From Tragulus kanchil (lineage: Eukaryota; Chordata; Mammalia; Artiodactyla; Tragulidae): 64,000 nucleotides of DNA. The stretch lies in contig JAIOJX010000006.1 in NCBI GenBank assembly GCA_022376925.1, positions 54,779,658-54,843,657 of the forward strand. The letters run 5' to 3'. A model generated the notes under the pieces. It was given only the letters and a program-made list of their open reading frames with translations. It searched no databases and had not been told where the DNA came from. Position 1 is the first letter of the stretch, and every line of letters starts with the position of its first letter. Position numbers and translations under genes: made by a program. Positions 46,967 to 57,890 of this stretch are shown here, piece after piece.

Positions 46967-47960
46967 GGATGCATTGCTCCTGGGATTCTTTCTGTTTCCA
47001 TTGTTTTCCAAAAGTGACAGTCTTCAAAGCATGCATAAATAAACATAACAAAATATTTTAATACTATGAGGAAATAGAATTTTATAGGGTGATATTATAA
47101 CATCTTTTAATATCTGCTTGAGTCCCCACCTTTCAGAATTTTATGTTTCTTTCAAGTGTAGTGTCTAGGATTTTTAGTTATACTTTAGTGGGAAGAAAAA
47201 GGAAAAGCCTATCTACTCCATCTCCCAAACACAGAACTTCCTAATTTGCTTCTTCCTTTGTAGTTGGGATAGAGTTTTTGTTTGCTTGCAGTTTGCAGAA
47301 TTTGTTTTAATTCGTTGTTTTGTTTTGGTGATTTGCTAGAATGGCTAGGGAATAAGATTATTCCCTATCCTCAAAATTTAAAAAAAATTATTAATATAAA
47401 GATGTATGTCTGTGTGAATCTTTTAAAACTTGTTTGTATTTAGGGATTCTTTCAGCCTAAAAAGTCATGTCTTCCTTTAGCTCAGAGATATTTATTTTTC
47501 CTCTGATACTTCTTTGAATATTGTTTGTCCTTTTTTCCTTTGTTACATAATTCTGGAATGCCTATTAATTGATTTTATTTACTGTCTTTTACTTCATTAT
47601 TCTTATTATTTTTGGCTCTTATTTTCTTTGCAACAATTTAAGTATAAATTCTCAGGCTTGTATTCTAAGTCACTAATTCAGTTTTCTTAAGTTTCTAACA
47701 CTGGACTCTATAATCTTTAATTTGATTACCTTGATGTTGATTACCAACCAGGTAGTCTTTCCTGACCACATTCTTGTTACTCTTTTACTTTGTGTCAATT
47801 TTGGCTTTTACTGCTCCTAATAATTTGTTTTCCTGTTAGTAAAAGTGTGTTGTTCTTATTATAGTTCTTCATCCACATCTAATTCCCTTTCATTTATCCC
47901 AGTCTCTTGGCCCACATCATTTTTCAACTTCATCTCATTTTATGTCTCCATTAGAATTTA
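46967..47960 (-). mobile_element. Probable old L1/HAL1-like remnant
   Basis: Low-complexity AT-rich sequence with a reversed L1-like 3' UTR stretch (ttttagttatactttagtgg, cctatctactccatctccc) and T-rich text resembling L1M/HAL1 3' regions. Tentative; no coding potential. Confidence 0.3.
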
Positions 47961-49613
47961 ATACTTTACCAAGGTAACAAGAGAAGAACTTCTTGATAAT
48001 CAGTTGCAAATTAGAAGCAAACAATATAAAATGAGGACCCAGTTGAGTCTAGACACTGTGATTCTCTTCTATCTTCAGTGTGATTTGGGGAAAATACCAA
48101 TTACAATTCTCTTAACCATTAATGAAATAATCCTCAGATCAAGTCAGAATTGTTGAAATTAGCGTGGCTTAATAGAAAGCAGAGTATTTCAGAATCCAAC
48201 AGATGTGGCTTGGACTCCAGATATGCCACTTTAATTGCTGCTGATTAATTTCTCTGGGATCAACATCCTTATGTGTAAAATACACATATATAAGGACAAA
48301 GCACATGCATATGTTGATACATACTGGCTCCTCATTCACCTCCCAAATTCTAGCCAGGCAAAAGATTCAGGAAGAGTAGAAAACTAATTAGATGCATCAA
48401 TCTGCATTATAATAATAAGTATATTTCTAAAGTTATTATAAGTTTTTGTTTGCTTGCAGTTTGCAGAATTTGTTTTAATTCGTTGTTTTGTTTTGGTGAT
48501 TTGCTAGAATGGCTAGGGAATAAGATTATTCCCTATCCTCAAAATTTAAAAAAAATTATTAATATAAAGATGTATGTCTGTGTGAATCTTTTAAAACTTG
48601 TTTGTATTTAGGATTCTTTCAGCCTAAAAAGTCATGTCTTCCTTTAGCTCAGAGATATTTATTTTTCCTCTGATACTTCTTTGAATATTGTTTGTCCTTT
48701 TTTCCTTTGTTACATAATTCTGGAATGCCTATTAATTGATTTTATTTACTGTCTTTTACTTCATTATTCTTATTATTTTTGGCTCTTATTTTCTTTGCAA
48801 CAATTTAAGTATAAATTCTCAGGCTTGTATTCTAAGTCACTAATTCAGTTTTCTTAAGTTTCTAACACTGGACTCTATAATCTTTAATTTGATTACCTTG
48901 ATGTTGATTACCAACCAGGTAGTCTTTCCTGACCACATTCTTGTTACTCTTTTACTTTGTGTCAATTTTGGCTTTTACTGCTCCTAATAATTTGTTTTCC
49001 TGTTAGTAAAAGTGTGTTGTTCTTATTATAGTTCTTCATCCACATCTAATTCCCTTTCATTTATCCCAGTCTCTTGGCCCACATCATTTTTCAACTTCAT
49101 CTCATTTTATGTCTCCATTAGAATTTAATACTTTACCAAGGTAACAAGAGAAGAACTTCTTGATAATCAGTTGCAAATTAGAAGCAAACAATATAAAATG
49201 AGGACCCAGTTGAGTCTAGACACTGTGATTCTCTTCTATCTTCAGTGTGATTTGGGGAAAATACCAATTACAATTCTCTTAACCATTAATGAAATAATCC
49301 TCAGATCAAGTCAGAATTGTTGAAATTAGCGTGGCTTAATAGAAAGCAGAGTATTTCAGAATCCAACAGATGTGGCTTGGACTCCAGATATGCCACTTTA
49401 ATTGCTGCTGATTAATTTCTCTGGGATCAACATCCTTATGTGTAAAATACACATATATAAGGACAAAGCACATGCATATGTTGATACATACTGGCTCCTC
49501 ATTCACCTCCCAAATTCTAGCCAGGCAAAAAAGATTCAGGAAGAGTAGAAAACTAATTAGATGCATCAATCTGCATTATAATAATAAGTATATTTTTAAA
49601 GTTATTATAAGTT
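47273..49613. repeat. Direct repeat pair 15: 47273-48444 and 48441-49613
   Basis: About 1172-bp copies joined directly; four bases (agtt) are shared at the junction. Differences: one g in ttagggattc, two a in gcaaaagattc, and one c/t near 48427/49595. Noncoding. Confidence 0.94.
48163..48290 (+). mobile_element. MIR SINE fragment
   Basis: Forward MIR: taatagaaagcagagtattt, tggcttggactccagatatg, ccactttaattgctgctgat, then catccttatgtgtaaaat. Copy at 49332-49459. Confidence 0.65.
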
Positions 49614-49835
49614 CACATGTATGTGTTCTTGACTGAAATCATAAACATTGGGCTTGTTTATCAAAAATTTTTATGTTTTTAGAAATACCACTGTCTCCCA
49701 ACATGGACCCTTTGGTGGCCCCTTCAGAGATTCACGATTCTGATTAGTCATAAACCTTCCCTATATGTCAACATACAAACAGACATATTAGCTCCTTCAA
49801 AACCTTAGGCCCATTTCAGAACTCATGCTATGACC

Positions 49836-49861
49836 AATCTTCCTTGTGCTTTTATTCTTAG
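49836..49861 (+). promoter_or_regulatory. Candidate 3' splice acceptor of OR-C leader intron
   Basis: Pyrimidine-rich aatcttccttgtgctttt then attcttag (AG 49860-49861), 125 bp before the start. Conserved with OR-A and OR-B. Functional role inferred only. Confidence 0.45.
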
Positions 49862-49986
49862 ATAACACACGACCCTTTCCCTTACAACTGAGATCCTAAT
49901 CTTGCCACTTTCCCAACAAATCTAGAATCTGACTCTTCCAATTAAGAATCTCTATGACCAGAGCTGGGAGTTCATTTCCTATATCA

Positions 49987-50940
49987 ATGACTAAAGGAAA
50001 CTGGACAAGAGTTAGTGAGTTTATCCTCATGAGTTTCTCTTCCTTCCCTGCTGAAATACAGTCATTGCTCTTCCTGACATTTCTAGTCATCTACCTGATC
50101 ACCCTGCTGGGAAACAGTCTCATCATTCTGGTTACCTTGGCTGACCCCATGCTGCACAGCCCCATGTACTTCTTCCTCAGGAACTTGTCCTTCTTGGAGA
50201 TCGGCTTCAACCTAACCATTGTGCCCAAGATGCTGGGGACCCTAATTGCCCAGGGTTCAACCATCTCCTTTCTTGGCTGTGCCACTCAGATGTACTTCTT
50301 TTTCTTCTTTGGAGTTTCTGAGTGCTTTCTCCTGGCTACCATGGCTTATGACCGCTATGTAGCCATCTGCAGTCCCTTGCACTACTCAGTCATCATGAAT
50401 CCAAGGACACGTGCCAAACTGGCTGCCGCCTCCTGGTTTCCAGGCATTCCTGTAGCTACTGTGCAGACCACGTGGCTCTTCAGCTTTCCATTCTGTGGCA
50501 CCAACAAGGTGAACCACTTCTTCTGTGACAGCCCACCTGTGCTGAGGCTGGTCTGTGCAGACACGACACTGTTTGAGATCTATGCCATCGTTGGAACCAT
50601 TTTATTTGTCATGATACCCTGCTTACTGATCCTATGTTCCTACACTCACATTGCTGCTGCCATCCTGAAGATTCCATCAGCCAAAGGGAAGCACAAAGCC
50701 TTCTCTACCTGCTCCTCCCATCTCCTTGTTGTCTTCCTTTTCTATGTGTCTTTAAGCCTTGTCTACTTCCGGCCTAAGTCCACTAATTCTCCTGAGAGCA
50801 AGAAGGTGCTATCCCTATCCTACACTGTTGTGACTCCAATGTTGAACCCCATCATCTACAGCCTGAGAAATAATGAAGTGAAGAATGCCCTTGGTCGAGT
50901 CTTCCGTAAAGCCTTAAGGTTTAGAAACTGCATCCCATAG
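49987..50940 (+). CDS. OR10A5-like: Olfactory receptor, family 10 subfamily A (OR10A5-like), OR-C
   Basis: Intact 317-residue odorant receptor with the same seven-helix landmarks as OR-A: Asn5 glycosylation site, Gly42-Asn43, [15 protein letters not shown] at 119-128, KAFSTCSSH at 237-245, PMLNPIIYSLRN at 284-295. Relative to OR-A it has Thr-Lys for Ala-Glu at residues 2-3, Ser for Pro at 134 (just after the [10 protein letters not shown] motif in intracellular loop 2), Leu for Ser at 256, and a different C-terminal tail (ALGRVFRKALRFRNCIP). Codons ~10-250 are otherwise the same even at silent positions, while flanks are clearly diverged. The Met at 49954 would add 11 residues and is not preferred. 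Expected in olfactory neurons; odorant unknown. Its 3' half reappears at 51516 through pair 16. Confidence 0.95.
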   Translation: MTKGNWTRVSEFILMSFSSFPAEIQSLLFLTFLVIYLITLLGNSLIILVTLADPMLHSPMYFFLRNLSFLEIGFNLTIVPKMLGTLIAQGSTISFLGCATQMYFFFFFGVSECFLLATMAYDRYVAICSPLHYSVIMNPRTRAKLAAASWFPGIPVATVQTTWLFSFPFCGTNKVNHFFCDSPPVLRLVCADTTLFEIYAIVGTILFVMIPCLLILCSYTHIAAAILKIPSAKGKHKAFSTCSSHLLVVFLFYVSLSLVYFRPKSTNSPESKKVLSLSYTVVTPMLNPIIYSLRNNEVKNALGRVFRKALRFRNCIP

Positions 50941-51258
50941 GCATTATGAAGTAAGACTAAAGTTTATCAAATAGGGAACAATCAGTTTGATATTTAGAAT
51001 TCCTCTTTCTCCATTGTGATGAAACACACTATTGAAATGAATATTGGAAAGCTCAGTGAATAGAAACATATCACAGAGTTAGTTTAGGCCTATCACCACC
51101 ACTTGGAAACCTTCTCTGCTTGTCCATTATAGACTTATATCCTTTTCTTATGGACAATTTCACATTTCTGTGGCCAAATCATTCCAGATATTCACATTTT
51201 TGTTTCCATACTGTGAACAGTATGAAATTACTCATAATCTTAACATGGGAACACGTAT

Positions 51259-51264
51259 AATAAA
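51259..51264 (+). terminator. Candidate polyadenylation signal for OR-C
   Basis: AATAAA ~320 bp after the OR-C stop. Also seen at 52351 and ~53377 in duplicated copies. By position only. Confidence 0.35.
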
Positions 51265-51515
51265 AGAGGGAAAAGCCCATGAAAAATCACTGTGTCATTT
51301 TGTCTTCCTTTGGACGAATCTGACTTCGTTCATCAGATAGGAAACCCTACTAGTTCTTCCCCAGTGCATGACACTCTTCACCGATTTACTTTACTATTTG
51401 TGTCCTTGAAGGAGTGTTGGTTCCTTCAATCTCATTGGATGTAGTATGGATATAGGAAAGTGGATCATTCATTCCCATACCTACACTTTTATAGGACTTC
51501 CATTGGATTTTTAAG

Positions 51516-52032
51516 TGCCACCTCCTGGTTTCCAGGCATTCCTGTAGCTACTGTGCAGACCACGTGGCTCTTCAGCTTTCCATTCTGTGGCACCAACAAG
51601 GTGAACCACTTCTTCTGTGACAGCCCACCTGTGCTGAGGCTGGTCTGTGCAGACACGACACTGTTTGAGATCTATGCCATCGTTGGAACCATTTTATTTG
51701 TCATGATACCCTGCTTACTGATCCTATGTTCCTACACTCACATTGCTGCTGCCATCCTGAAGATTCCATCAGCCAAAGGGAAGCACAAAGCCTTCTCTAC
51801 CTGCTCCTCCCATCTCCTTGTTGTCTTCCTTTTCTATGTGTCTTTAAGCCTTGTCTACTTCCGGCCTAAGTCCACTAATTCTCCTGAGAGCAAGAAGGTG
51901 CTATCCCTATCCTACACTGTTGTGACTCCCATGTTGAACCCCATCATCTACAGCCTGAGAAATAATGAAGTGAAGAATGCCCTTGGTCGAGTCTTCCGTA
52001 AAGCCTTAAGGTTTAGAAACTGCATCCCATAG
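51516..52032 (+). pseudogene. 3' half of OR-C (probable assembly artefact)
   Basis: Carries codons ~146-317 of OR-C (from the Ala/Thr-Ser-Trp-Phe-Pro of helix 4 to the stop) with its full 3' flank, almost identical to 50424-50940. An open frame begins upstream at 51460 in flanking sequence and reads through the junction, giving a 190-codon chimera. Helices 1-3 and the DRY-type motif are missing, so it cannot be a receptor. Interpreted as the start of the next contig overlapping the OR-C contig. Confidence 0.87.
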
Positions 52033-52323
52033 GCATTATGAAGTAAGACTAAAGTTTATCAAATAGGGAACAATCAGTTTGATATTTAGAATTCCTCTTT
52101 CTCCATTGTGATGAAACACACTATTGAAATGAATATTGGAAAGCTCAGTGAATAGAAACATATCACAGAGTTAGTTTAGGCCTATCACCACCACTTGGAA
52201 ACCTTCTCTGCTTGTCCATTATAGACTTATATCCTTTTCTTATGGACAATTTCACATTTCTGTGGCCAAATCATTCCAGATATTCACATTTTTGTTTCCA
52301 TACTGTGAACAGTATGAAATTAC

Positions 52324-54355
52324 TCATAATCTTAACATGGGAACACGTATAATAAAAGAGGGAAAAGCCCATGAAAAATCACTGTGTCATTTTGTCTTCC
52401 TTTGGACGAATCTGACTTCGTTCATCAGATAGGAAACCCTACTAGTTCTTCCCCAGTGCATGACACTCTTCACCGATTTACTTTACTATTTGTGTCCTTG
52501 AAGGAGTGTTGGTTCCTTCAATCTCATTGGATGTAGTATGGATATAGGAAAGTGGATCATTCATTCCCATACCCACACTTTTATAGGACTTCCCTAGTAA
52601 CTCAGAGGTAAAGTATTTGCTTGTAATACAGGAGACCTGGGTTCAATCCCTGAGTTGAAAAGATGCCCTGGATAAAGGAATGGCAACCCACTCCAGTATT
52701 ATTAGCTAGAGAATTAGATGGACAGAGGAGGCTGGCAGGTCCATGGAGTCACACGGAGTTGGACACAACTGAGCGACTAACACTTCATTTCTTCACGTCT
52801 TTATAATTCCAACAACCATTTTACTCTCATTCTATTCATCCCAGGAGGAATGACCTGAGCTTCCACAGATTCTCCAGATTTAGAGCGTCAGAGATTACTT
52901 GTTTATTGATCATCTTTAATCATTAATTTAATTTTGTTTAGGTTCTTAACTTTGTTGAAGTACTAACATAAATTTCAATCATTAAAAAAAAATATCAATC
53001 ATAATGCTACCTTTATCAAAGATTAAAATAGATCTAACTAACTCCAGCATGGCTCTTCTTTAACACAAAGGATTCCCCATTCTTTTTATGACTTCATAAG
53101 ACTCTATTTTGTGTATATACCTTTGTTTACTTGATGAATCTTCTACAGTTACACAGAACAGCTTTGCCTTTTAATATTTTTGCTAGTGTATCTGACTTAA
53201 AGAAATCTGGAAATTAGATTTCTTGGTCAAAGTATAAATACATATATAGTGTTGCTATACTGGCAAATTTCTCCAAATTGTACCATATTACACGCACAAC
53301 AGAAATTTATGAGGGTTCTTGTTTTCCTACTATTTTACATCGGGGAAAATCATAATCTTAACATGGGAACACGTATAATAAAAGAGGGAAAAGCCCATGA
53401 AAAATCACTGTGTCATTTTGTCTTCCTTTGGACGAATCTGACTTCGTTCATCAGATAGGAAACCCTACTAGTTCTTCCCCAGTGCATGACACTCTTCACC
53501 GATTTACTTTACTATTTGTGTCCTTGAAGGAGTGTTGGTTCCTTCAATCTCATTGGATGTAGTATGGATATAGGAAAGTGGATCATTCATTCCCATACCC
53601 ACACTTTTATAGGACTTCCCTAGTAACTCAGAGGTAAAGTATTTGCTTGTAATACAGGAGACCTGGGTTCAATCCCTGAGTTGAAAAGATGCCCTGGATA
53701 AAGGAATGGCAACCCACTCCAGTATTATTAGCTAGAGAATTAGATGGACAGAGGAGGCTGGCAGGTCCATGGAGTCACACGGAGTTGGACACAACTGAGC
53801 GACTAACACTTCATTTCTTCACGTCTTTATAATTCCAACAACCATTTTACTCTCATTCTATTCATCCCAGGAGGAATGACCTGAGCTTCCACAGATTCTC
53901 CAGATTTAGAGCGTCAGAGATTACTTGTTTATTGATCATCTTTAATCATTAATTTAATTTTGTTTAGGTTCTTAACTTTGTTGAAGTACTAACATAAATT
54001 TCAATCATTAAAAAAAAATTTCAATCATAATGCTACCTTTATCAAAGATTAAAATAGATCTAACTAACTCCAGCATGGCTCTTCTTTAACACAAAGGATT
54101 CCCCATTCTTTTTATGACTTCATAAGACTCTATTTTGTGTATATACCTTTGTTTACTTGATGAATCTTCTACAGTTACACAGAACAGCTTTGCCTTTTAA
54201 TATTTTTGCTAGTGTATCTGACTTAAAGAAATCTGGAAATTAGATTTCTTGGTCAAAGTATAAATACATATATAGTGTTGCTATACTGGCAAATTTCTCT
54301 CCAAATTGTACCATATTACACGCACAACAGAAATTTATGAGGGTTCTTGTTTTCC
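52324..54355. repeat. Direct repeat pair 17: 52324-53327 and 53350-54355
   Basis: Copies of 1004 and 1006 bp, with a 22-bp spacer. The shortest offset (1026-1028). Differences: aaatatcaatc/aaatttcaatc (52991/54017) and atttctcc/atttctctcc near the right edge. Contains a Bov-tA and old interspersed sequence. Confidence 0.93.
52588..52785 (+). mobile_element. Bov-tA SINE, plus
   Basis: Forward Bov-tA: acttccctagtaactcagag, acctgggttcaatccctgag, caacccactccagtattatt, ggacacaactgagcgacta. Copy at 53614-53811. Confidence 0.9.
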
Positions 54356-56385
54356 CATAGCCACATGACGTATTTGTCATCAATCATTTGGAGTTTTGTT
54401 TATATAATAGGCAAAAAATCATAATTAACTTTAACTTGAAGGAATAAATTTTGAAAAATAAAGGGAACTAGGTTAGTAAGCCAGAGGAAAGGTATATGTT
54501 TCATTTAGACTACTGAGCTCATGTTTCAGATTACCAGTGATGGTGATGTCTTGATACTCTGTTTTCTCTGCTTGAAAGGGTCTTTTGACCTTCATTTTAA
54601 CCAAATCCATTTTATATTTCATGGCCTACTGCAACTCCTTAAGCAGCTAAATTACTCTTTCATGCATGCATCTATTTTAAGTTTGTCAACAGACAATTTA
54701 AATTCTGTGTATACTATCCTGTACTTATTTTTATGTCTTTCTTCACCCAATGTAACTCTTTGAAAATGAATTCTACGCAAGTGATTCTGTTTTAATACAA
54801 AAGGCATTCCTGAAAATCTTTTGTTCTGAAAAGCTCACATTAAAATACTTTGGAGAAAGAGAGTTAAGGCAGAGTTCTCAAAATATATGCAACTTTGAAG
54901 GTGGAAGTGGAGGATGAGGCAGAAAATTGGCGTTTTAAATATGCACTGTGGAAAAATTCAAGCATATATGTGCAGGCACTGTGCCAGATGCTAAGAAAGC
55001 AATAGTCAAATCAGATGTGACTACCTCTTTCAGTAGAAGTGCGCACTCAAACTTCTATCCCAGAAGCACTGAAGCAATGTCCAGATATGCATTAGAGCCT
55101 TTGGGTTAAGATCTAATCAATTGGAAAGACTTTTATCTCAAACATGGACATTATCTTACTCCTTCAACTTCAATTCCTACTCCAGAAGGGCTAACGATTA
55201 TGACATTGTTAATCTTTTCTTATCTTGCATGTGTGCTAAGTCATGTCATGTTGTGTCAAATTCTATGTGATGCTATAGACTGTAACAGCTTTGCCTTTTA
55301 ATATTTTTGCTAGTGTATCTGACTTAAAGAAATCTGGAAATTAGATTTCTTGGTCAAAGTATAAATACATATATAGTGTTGCTATACTGGCAAATTTCTC
55401 TCCAAATTGTACCATATTACACGCACAACAGAAATTTATGAGGGTTCTTGTTTTCCCATAGCCACATGACGTATTTGTCATCAATCATTTGGAGTTTTGT
55501 TTATATAATAGGCAAAAAATCATAATTAACTTTAACTTGAAGGAATAAATTTTGAAAAATAAAGGGAACTAGGTTAGTAAGCCAGAGGAAAGGTATATGT
55601 TTCATTTAGACTACTGAGCTCATGTTTCAGATTACCAGTGATGGTGATGTCTTGATACTCTGTTTTCTCTGCTTGAAAGGGTCTTTTGACCTTCATTTTA
55701 ACCAAATCCATTTTATATTTCATGGCCTACTGCAACTCCTTAAGCAGCTAAATTACTCTTTCATGCATGCATCTATTTTAAGTTTGTCAACAGACAATTT
55801 AAATTCTGTGTATACTATCCTGTACTTATTTTTATGTCTTTCTTCACCCAATGTAACTCTTTGAAAATGAATTCTACGCAAGTGATTCTGTTTTAATACA
55901 AAAGGCATTCCTGAAAATCTTTTGTTCTGAAAAGCTCACATTAAAATACTTTGGAGAAAGAGAGTTAAGGCAGAGTTCTCAAAATATATGCAACTTTGAA
56001 GGTGGAAGTGGAGGATGAGGCAGAAAATTGGCGTTTTAAATATGCACTGTGGAAAAATTCAAGCATATATGTGCAGGCACTGTGCCAGATGCTAAGAAAG
56101 CAATAGTCAAATCAGATGTGACTACCTCTTTCAGTAGAAGTGCGCACTCAAACTTCTATCCCAGAAGCACTGAAGCAATGTCCAGATATGCATTAGAGCC
56201 TTTGGGTTAAGATCTAATCAATTGGAAAGACTTTTATCTCAAACATGGACATTATCTTACTCCTTCAACTTCAATTCCTACTCCAGAAGGGCTAACGATT
56301 ATGACATTGTTAATCTTTTCTTATCTTGCATGTGTGCTAAGTCATGTCATGTTGTGTCAAATTCTATGTGATGCTATAGACTGTA
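54183..56385. repeat. Direct repeat pair 18: 54183-55284 and 55284-56385
   Basis: Two 1102-bp copies with no difference noticed, joined with one shared base. Noncoding. The right edge lies inside a Bov-tA, so the left copy carries only its first ~58 bp (55226-55283). Confidence 0.95.
54356..55225. other. Noncoding stretch, no gene
   Basis: Nothing recognisable beyond a MIR-tail-like scrap near 54975-55010 (caggcactgtgccagatgct). An 80-codon open frame (54521-54763) has no domain, and its exact repetition 1.1 kb later reflects pair 18, not conservation. Confidence 0.5.
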
Positions 56386-56543
56386 GCCCCTCCCCTGTTC
56401 ATGGGGTTTCTCCAAGCACGAATACCGGAGTGAGTTTCCATGCCCTCCTCCAGGAGATCTCAACCCGGGGATTGAACCCATGTCTCTTATGTCTCGTGCA
56501 TTGGCAGGCAAGTACTTTACCACTAGTGCCATCCAGGAAGCCC
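56328..56543 (-). mobile_element. Bov-tA SINE, minus
   Basis: Reversed Bov-tA: gtgctaagtcatgtcatgtt, gatgctatagactgtagccc, tgccctcctccaggagatct, and an end catccaggaagccc. Confidence 0.88.
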
Positions 56544-56863
56544 TTTAACCAGAGTTAATACTCTCTCCCTACTGAAAACATCCCCAGTGAAATTCTTATG
56601 GTTTTCATTAATGTTTTCCAGTTGGTTTAGACTATGATTATTGAATTATCCTCTCCATGCCTGAAAATCTCATCTGAGTCCAGGTCAGGAACAGTCCTAA
56701 GTCAAAAGTGAGAGGAGATTTAAAAAGAATACTTCTGTGAAAGAAATTAAATCACTACCTTGAAGATACCTGTGCTCCCATATTCACTGTGACATTTTTC
56801 ACAAGTCAATACATGAAAACCATCTAAGTGTCCATCAAAGCATGAATGGATCAAGAAAACTGG

Positions 56864-56899
56864 CATATATATATATATATACACACATATACATATATA
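56864..56899. repeat. TA/CA microsatellite
   Basis: Alternating TA run followed by acacacatatacatatata. Repeated at 57979-58014 through pair 19. Confidence 0.85.
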
Positions 56900-57108
56900 A
56901 AATGTAATATTAAGTTGAAGCTGCAGAAAAACCTTCCTCAAAGGAACATTTCATGCAGAATATTCATGAGTCTTTGTGCTCTTGGGAACCCCTCAAAATT
57001 CATATCTGTCAGAAAGTGAACCTATGACTTAGCCTGAAGAAGAGGAAGCAGTGGGAGAAGTCGCTTCCCTCCAGTCAACAGCAGGGACCAAAGAGTCCTG
57101 AGAGTCAG

Positions 57109-57494
57109 CCGAAAATCCTCTAGAGTGATTTGCACAGGCCCAGCCCAGAGCTTTTCTGGAGTGACTAATGCTGCACAGCTCAGAGCTCCCTTACAGGGAC
57201 TGGCCCTACGATAGCTACCTGCAGTGTCTGGGATGGCCCTGGACAAAGCTTCTTTGAGAATATGAAAAGGCAAACCCAAATTCTCCAGCAATGTGGACCA
57301 GGACAAGCAGCAGCCAAAGTGTCTTTGGAATGACTGGCATAGATGCAGTCCAGGATTTTTTTGAAGTGGCTTGCACAGACAATTCCATAATTGAAAACTC
57401 TCTGGGAGTCACCCACTCAGACATAATCTAAAGCTGCTCTAGAGCATCTGACACAGACCAGGGTTTCTCTGCAATGTAACACAGACAAACCTCA
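57109..57494. repeat. Diverged minisatellite, unit about 32-36 bp
   Basis: About 11 imperfect units, most built on a pattern like agcttctctggagtgact then tgcacagacccag. Starts are near 57109, 57144, 57179, 57244, 57277, 57314, 57350, 57428 and 57462, with less regular units between. Higher GC than the neighbourhood. Duplicated at 58224-58609 through pair 19. Open frames on the minus strand follow from the repetition and show no domain. Confidence 0.6.
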
Positions 57495-57636
57495 CTCACA
57501 GGAGGTAAGTGAAAGGTGAGAGGGGAGGTCACAGACTTGAAATCTCCTATAAAGGGGATGATGATTCACCACCAAGAAAGGTGTCCTCTTTGACACAATT
57601 CTCAGAGAGAAGAAAGGAGATCAGAGGTCTCAAGTA

Positions 57637-57660
57637 AACAACAACAACAACAACAACAAC
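57637..57660. repeat. (CAA)n microsatellite
   Basis: About eight CAA repeats. Same length in the duplicate at 58752-58775. Confidence 0.9.
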
Positions 57661-57743
57661 GGAGTTTTATAGAATTTGACAAAAGAAGTAAAACAAAGGA
57701 AACCCGAGAAAGAATAGAAAACAATGATAATATACATATTCTG

Positions 57744-57890
57744 CTTTAGACTCTTCAAAGTATTTGCACATGAATTCTCTCATTTCACACCCACAACCCT
57801 GTCAGGTGGGTAGGGCATTTATAATAACTGTCATTTTACAGTTGGAAAGAAACATAACTCAAAAAATGTCATCTCAGTAGCTCTGTGTCT
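57744..57890 (-). mobile_element. MIR SINE fragment, minus
   Basis: Reversed MIR: attctctcatttcacaccc, aaccctgtcaggtgggtagg, gtcattttacagttggaaag, tctgtgtctcacagctaa. Copy at 58859-59005. Confidence 0.7.

Larger units (their letters stand above)
27800..46970 (+). repeat. Ancestral tandem duplication, unit 2 (ends with OR-B)
   Basis: Diverged partner of 11.45-24.4 kb, in the same order and orientation, ending in the broken OR-B. It is longer than unit 1 because it gained the BovB pair (33979-37296), a CHR SINE (37766-38104), an L1 tail (40205-40621) and further material at 42.1-45.2 kb, and it contains seven of the 1.1-kb duplications. It lacks the solo LTR of unit 1. Confidence 0.75.
50424..52593. 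repeat. Direct repeat pair 16: 50424-51501 and 51516-52593
   Basis: Two 1078-bp copies, offset 1092, with a 14-bp spacer. Differences: gccgcc/gccacc at the left edge, ctccaatg/ctcccatg (near 50837/51929), and ctacac/ccacac near 51481/52573. Left edge inside the OR-C coding sequence. Confidence 0.94.

Noticed and set aside
49987..50940. OR-C as another assembly duplicate of OR-A
   Set aside because: Its 5' leader, C-terminal tail and both flanks differ from OR-A at many positions, and it lies 25 kb away rather than 1.1 kb. It is a separate locus.
57022..57424. Minus-strand frames of 69-94 codons
   Set aside because: They follow the 34-bp minisatellite periodicity, overlap one another in different frames and show no domain.
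57637..57660. Regular short repeats suggestive of a CRISPR array
   Set aside because: Simple CAA microsatellite. There are no spacers, and the genome is clearly mammalian.
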